Below, piece by piece: positions 6,287 to 8,619 of a DNA stretch of 8,619 nt; the stretch's first letter is position 1; each line of letters begins with the position of its first letter. The notes below the pieces were generated by a model, which worked only from the letters and a program-made list of their open reading frames with translations, was not told where the DNA came from and made no database searches. The stretch is from positions 1 through 8,619 of the forward strand of contig CAMJHI010000080.1 of assembly GCA_946405475.1 (NCBI GenBank), read 5' to 3'. Source of the DNA: an uncultured Clostridia bacterium (GTDB taxonomy: Bacteria; Bacillota; Clostridia; Oscillospirales; Acutalibacteraceae). Made by a program: the position numbers and the translations under genes.

Positions 6287-7678
6287 ATGAAATCTACCAT
6301 GAAAAAGCTGGTTGCCGTCACATTGACGGCGCTGCTGCTCATCCCCTGCGCCGTGCCGGCGTTTGCCGCCACGAAGGAGACCGTGCGGCAATACGGTAAA
6401 GAGGGCGGCTACCTCGCCATCGGCGACTCGATCTCGCGCGGCTGCGGGTCGGACGGCTTCTATCTCGACCAGGATAAAGCGGAGGGCGGCCAGTACGACC
6501 TGTACTACATGCGCAACGTCAAGGGCGCCGTGCCCACGCAGATCGCCGAGGCGGTCGGCTGCACCATGCCGGAAGACATGGCCGATCCGAACGCCACCTT
6601 CTGGCCCTGCTGCTACCCCGGCATGACCGTGGCCATGATGCTTGACCTGCTCGGCGTGGACGACGGATTCAAGGATGAAAAGCTCAACTACGCCTATTAC
6701 GGCGATATGCTGCAGTACTTTGGCTATGAAGGCTCGTTCGACGGCGTACGCGAGGGACACGTTTATAAAGAGGGCGAATGCGGCCAGTGCGGCAACATCA
6801 TTGAGCTGATCAAAAAAGCCGATCTGATCACCGTACAGCTTGGCATGTGCGATATTTTCTACCGCGCCTACCGCATCGTAAGCAACGGCGGCATGCTCAA
6901 GGACGGGCTGAGCTTCGATCTGAGCAGCGCGGACGCGATCAAGGCGCTGCTTGAAACAGCGATCAAAGAGATGAAGTTCGGCTACGAATACTGGGAACAG
7001 CACTACACCCAGCTGCTCGAAACCATCCTTGACCTCAACCCCGACGCGACCATCGTGATGGTCGGTTCGTTCAACGTGGTCAACCAGCTCACCATCACCG
7101 ACGACACGCTCTTCCCGCTCGGCTCGCTGTTTTCCGTCATCACCGACGGCATGAACCGCCATTATGAACAGTGGCAGAAGAAATACGGCGTGCTGTATGC
7201 CGACGTGGCCAACACCGAAACCCTCGCCGCCGAAAACGACTGGTCGCTGCTGGGTGATTTCAAGGACAACACCTTCACCGGCACGCATCCCAGCCAGAAG
7301 GGCTATGATTACATCGTGCGTCAGGTGCTCGACCTGCTGCCGGAAGAAAACACGTCAAAGGACCTGCGCGTCGATCTCGGCCGCTTCACCAAGGTGGATC
7401 AGGTTCTCATCAACGGCGTGCCCGTGCGGAATTACAGCATGGACGGCTTCGTGCTTGACGTGCCCGTCACCGCTCCCCTCTTCGGCACCCTCACGGTCAA
7501 ATCCGACAACGGCGACGGCACCACCGCCGCACAGTTCTATCTGTTGAGCTGGAGCCTTCGCAAGGGCAACACCGCCTACCGCCTGTGGGGCACGAATGAC
7601 GTCATGGGCAAGCTCACCAGCCCGATCAATCTGATCCGTTCGCTGTTCAAGCTGCTGGCTGACAAAATCGGCGGCTGA
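6287..7678 (+). CDS. Secreted SGNH/GDSL-like hydrolase with atypical active site
   Basis: A 463-residue protein with a clear signal peptide: Lys5-rich start MKSTMKK, hydrophobic core at about 8-20, and cleavage predicted after AVPAFA at residue 27. The block I motif GDSIS (46-50) supplies nucleophile Ser48. YPGMT (110-114) is a candidate block II glycine site. Block III reads GMCD (186-189) where GxND is usual, so the oxyanion-hole Asn is Cys188. Block V reads TGTHPS (331-336): His334 is present, but the Asp expected three residues earlier is Thr331. The enzyme may use a Ser-His dyad, or may have lost or changed activity. A beta-rich domain (about 358-422) follows the catalytic domain, and the C-terminus is an amphipathic helix. 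AGGAGGT lies six bases before the ATG. An esterase or deacylase acting on extracellular glycans or lipids is the usual expectation, but no substrate can be named. Confidence 0.87.
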   Translation: MKSTMKKLVAVTLTALLLIPCAVPAFAATKETVRQYGKEGGYLAIGDSISRGCGSDGFYLDQDKAEGGQYDLYYMRNVKGAVPTQIAEAVGCTMPEDMADPNATFWPCCYPGMTVAMMLDLLGVDDGFKDEKLNYAYYGDMLQYFGYEGSFDGVREGHVYKEGECGQCGNIIELIKKADLITVQLGMCDIFYRAYRIVSNGGMLKDGLSFDLSSADAIKALLETAIKEMKFGYEYWEQHYTQLLETILDLNPDATIVMVGSFNVVNQLTITDDTLFPLGSLFSVITDGMNRHYEQWQKKYGVLYADVANTETLAAENDWSLLGDFKDNTFTGTHPSQKGYDYIVRQVLDLLPEENTSKDLRVDLGRFTKVDQVLINGVPVRNYSMDGFVLDVPVTAPLFGTLTVKSDNGDGTTAAQFYLLSWSLRKGNTAYRLWGTNDVMGKLTSPINLIRSLFKLLADKIGG

Positions 7679-7692
7679 TCATCAAACAACAA

Positions 7693-7738
7693 AACGGCTC
7701 TGCCTGTTCCATCAGGAGCGGGCAGAGCCGTTCTTTTT
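7693..7738 (+). terminator. Long-stem intrinsic terminator of the GH3-SGNH operon
   Basis: AACGGCTCTGCC (7693-7704) pairs perfectly with GGCAGAGCCGTT (7721-7732). The pairing continues inward for six more pairs, including two T-G wobbles, to the tetraloop ATCA (7711-7714), giving an 18-pair stem. CTTTTT follows. It starts 15 bases after the SGNH stop. On the minus strand the hairpin is followed by TTTTGTTGTTT, so it may also stop transcripts from the convergent symporter gene. Confidence 0.92.
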
Positions 7739-7749
7739 GATTGCCTGTG

Positions 7750-7781
7750 AAAAAGCGGGCCGGGAGTTCACCCGACCCGCT
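7750..7781 (-). terminator. Intrinsic terminator of the symporter gene
   Basis: In minus-strand RNA, AGCGGGUCGGG pairs with CCCGGCCCGCU around a six-base loop, with one U-G wobble and no mismatch, and is followed by UUUU. In plus-strand RNA the wobble becomes a C-A mismatch, so the hairpin is better formed for the gene ending at 7795, 13 bases before the stem. Confidence 0.8.
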
Positions 7782-7794
7782 GAAATGATTTTGT

Positions 7795-8619
7795 TTATTC
7801 GTCTTGCTGATTGGCGCTGCGCTTGGCGTTGAGCTCGTTGAGGATGCGGGTGTGCTCGTCGTCAGTCAGCGCGTATTTGGAAGTGGGGATGGCCGAAAGC
7901 AGCATGCCGATGGCGGGCGGGATGGAAATGAGGAAGAACATCGCCGCGGCGAATTTGTAATAATCGGTTTTGAAGACAGCGCCGTTGACCAGCGCATTGT
8001 TCAGCAGCGCCACGTTCTTATCGGAGAACCCGACGATGGCGTAAACCGCGCCGGAGATCAGCGAAGCGATACCGGCCGACAGCTTGGTGATGAACGACTG
8101 GCCGGAGAAGAACACGCCGTCCGGTCGGTTGCCGGTGTGGTATTCCTCATGGTCGACACAGTCGGCGATCATAACGGACTGCAGCACGTTGAGGGAGCCC
8201 ATGGAGGAAGCTGCCATGAAGAACAGCACCGAAAGCACGATCATGCCGCCCCAGGTGAGAACGTCGCCCTTGGAGATCAGGAAGAAAACGAAGATCAGGG
8301 CAAAGGGGATCGCGCCGATCACCGAGAAGAAGTTGTAGAGCTTTTTCTTTTCAAATTTTTTGATCAGATTGGGTACGCAGAGCGGGAAGCCGATCATGCC
8401 GCCGAACAGGCCGACGACGAGAACGACGATTTTAAGCACGAGCGAAATGTTCAGCGCACCATCGACAAACAGCGTCGCGCCAATGTCGTTGTTGAAGAAA
8501 TAATACATGACCAGCGTCATGGCAACGATCGACAGCAATTGGATGGGGCTGCGCAGGATGCCGGAGATCAGGATCTGACGGAACGGCTGGTTGCCGAACA
8601 TGATCTGGAAATTCTCTTT
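7795..8619 (-). CDS. GPH/MelB-type sugar:cation symporter, C-terminal half (5' end beyond window)
   Basis: The 274 visible residues form the C-terminal half of a glycoside-pentoside-hexuronide:cation symporter (MFS superfamily), normally about 450-500 residues with twelve helices. Six hydrophobic helices are visible. The signatures are an ISGILRSP segment early on, the DCVDHEEYHTGNRPDGVFFS region between helices, and the cytoplasmic tail YALTDDEHTRILNEL typical of the family. The reading frame stays open to the right edge: KENFQI precedes the methionine at 8601, which is therefore internal and has no ribosome binding site. Transported sugars in this family are taken up with Na+ or H+. The substrate cannot be called from this half. 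The gene converges on the GH3-SGNH operon and has its own terminator. Confidence 0.9.
   Translation of the reverse strand, partial: KENFQIMFGNQPFRQILISGILRSPIQLLSIVAMTLVMYYFFNNDIGATLFVDGALNISLVLKIVVLVVGLFGGMIGFPLCVPNLIKKFEKKKLYNFFSVIGAIPFALIFVFFLISKGDVLTWGGMIVLSVLFFMAASSMGSLNVLQSVMIADCVDHEEYHTGNRPDGVFFSGQSFITKLSAGIASLISGAVYAIVGFSDKNVALLNNALVNGAVFKTDYYKFAAAMFFLISIPPAIGMLLSAIPTSKYALTDDEHTRILNELNAKRSANQQDE

Noticed and set aside
6272..7288. 338-codon open frame antisense to the SGNH gene
   Set aside because: Same shadow effect. The sense frame has a signal peptide, a strong ribosome binding site and SGNH motifs.
8599..8601. ATG at 8601 as the true start of the symporter
   Set aside because: The frame stays open to the window edge with family-like residues before it, there is no ribosome binding site, and only six of twelve helices follow.

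Overview
The window looks like a whole or nearly whole short contig from a Gram-positive, Clostridia-like bacterium, plausibly an uncultured gut member of the Oscillospirales. This is an inference. The support is near-consensus sigma-A promoters with 17-bp spacers, strong GGAGG-type ribosome binding sites, a moderately GC-rich coding style, a BspA-type leucine-rich repeat protein and a GPH-family sugar symporter. No rRNA, tRNA or other taxonomic marker is present. The first 25 bases are not genomic: they match the Illumina TruSeq read-2 adapter, so the left edge is an assembly artefact that cuts off a gene.

Left region (26-4394, minus strand): a tightly packed six-gene operon, read right to left from a good promoter at 4441-4469. 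In transcription order it encodes a 94-aa charged protein, a cytoplasmic BspA-like LRR protein, a radical SAM enzyme, a protein with an HExxH putative metallopeptidase half and a VWA-like half (DUF2201 type), a two-helix membrane protein, and a MoxR-type AAA+ ATPase truncated by the adapter. The first five genes abut or overlap, and the last follows after 17 bp, so they should be co-transcribed and translationally coupled. AAA+/VWA pairs usually act as a chaperone or remodelling machine with a target-recruiting partner. Adding a radical SAM enzyme, an LRR protein and a membrane protein makes this the best candidate in the window for an undescribed system.

Centre (4395-4596): a divergent intergenic region with back-to-back promoters and a small inverted repeat between them.

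Right region (4597-7678, plus strand): a two-gene operon of a GH3-family adenylate-forming protein and a secreted SGNH/GDSL-like hydrolase whose oxyanion-hole Asn and catalytic Asp positions are occupied by other residues. It ends at a long hairpin terminator. A convergent minus-strand gene (7795 to the right edge) encodes the C-terminal half of a GPH/MelB-type sugar:cation symporter and has its own terminator. No mobile elements, CRISPR arrays, RNA genes or long repeats were seen.
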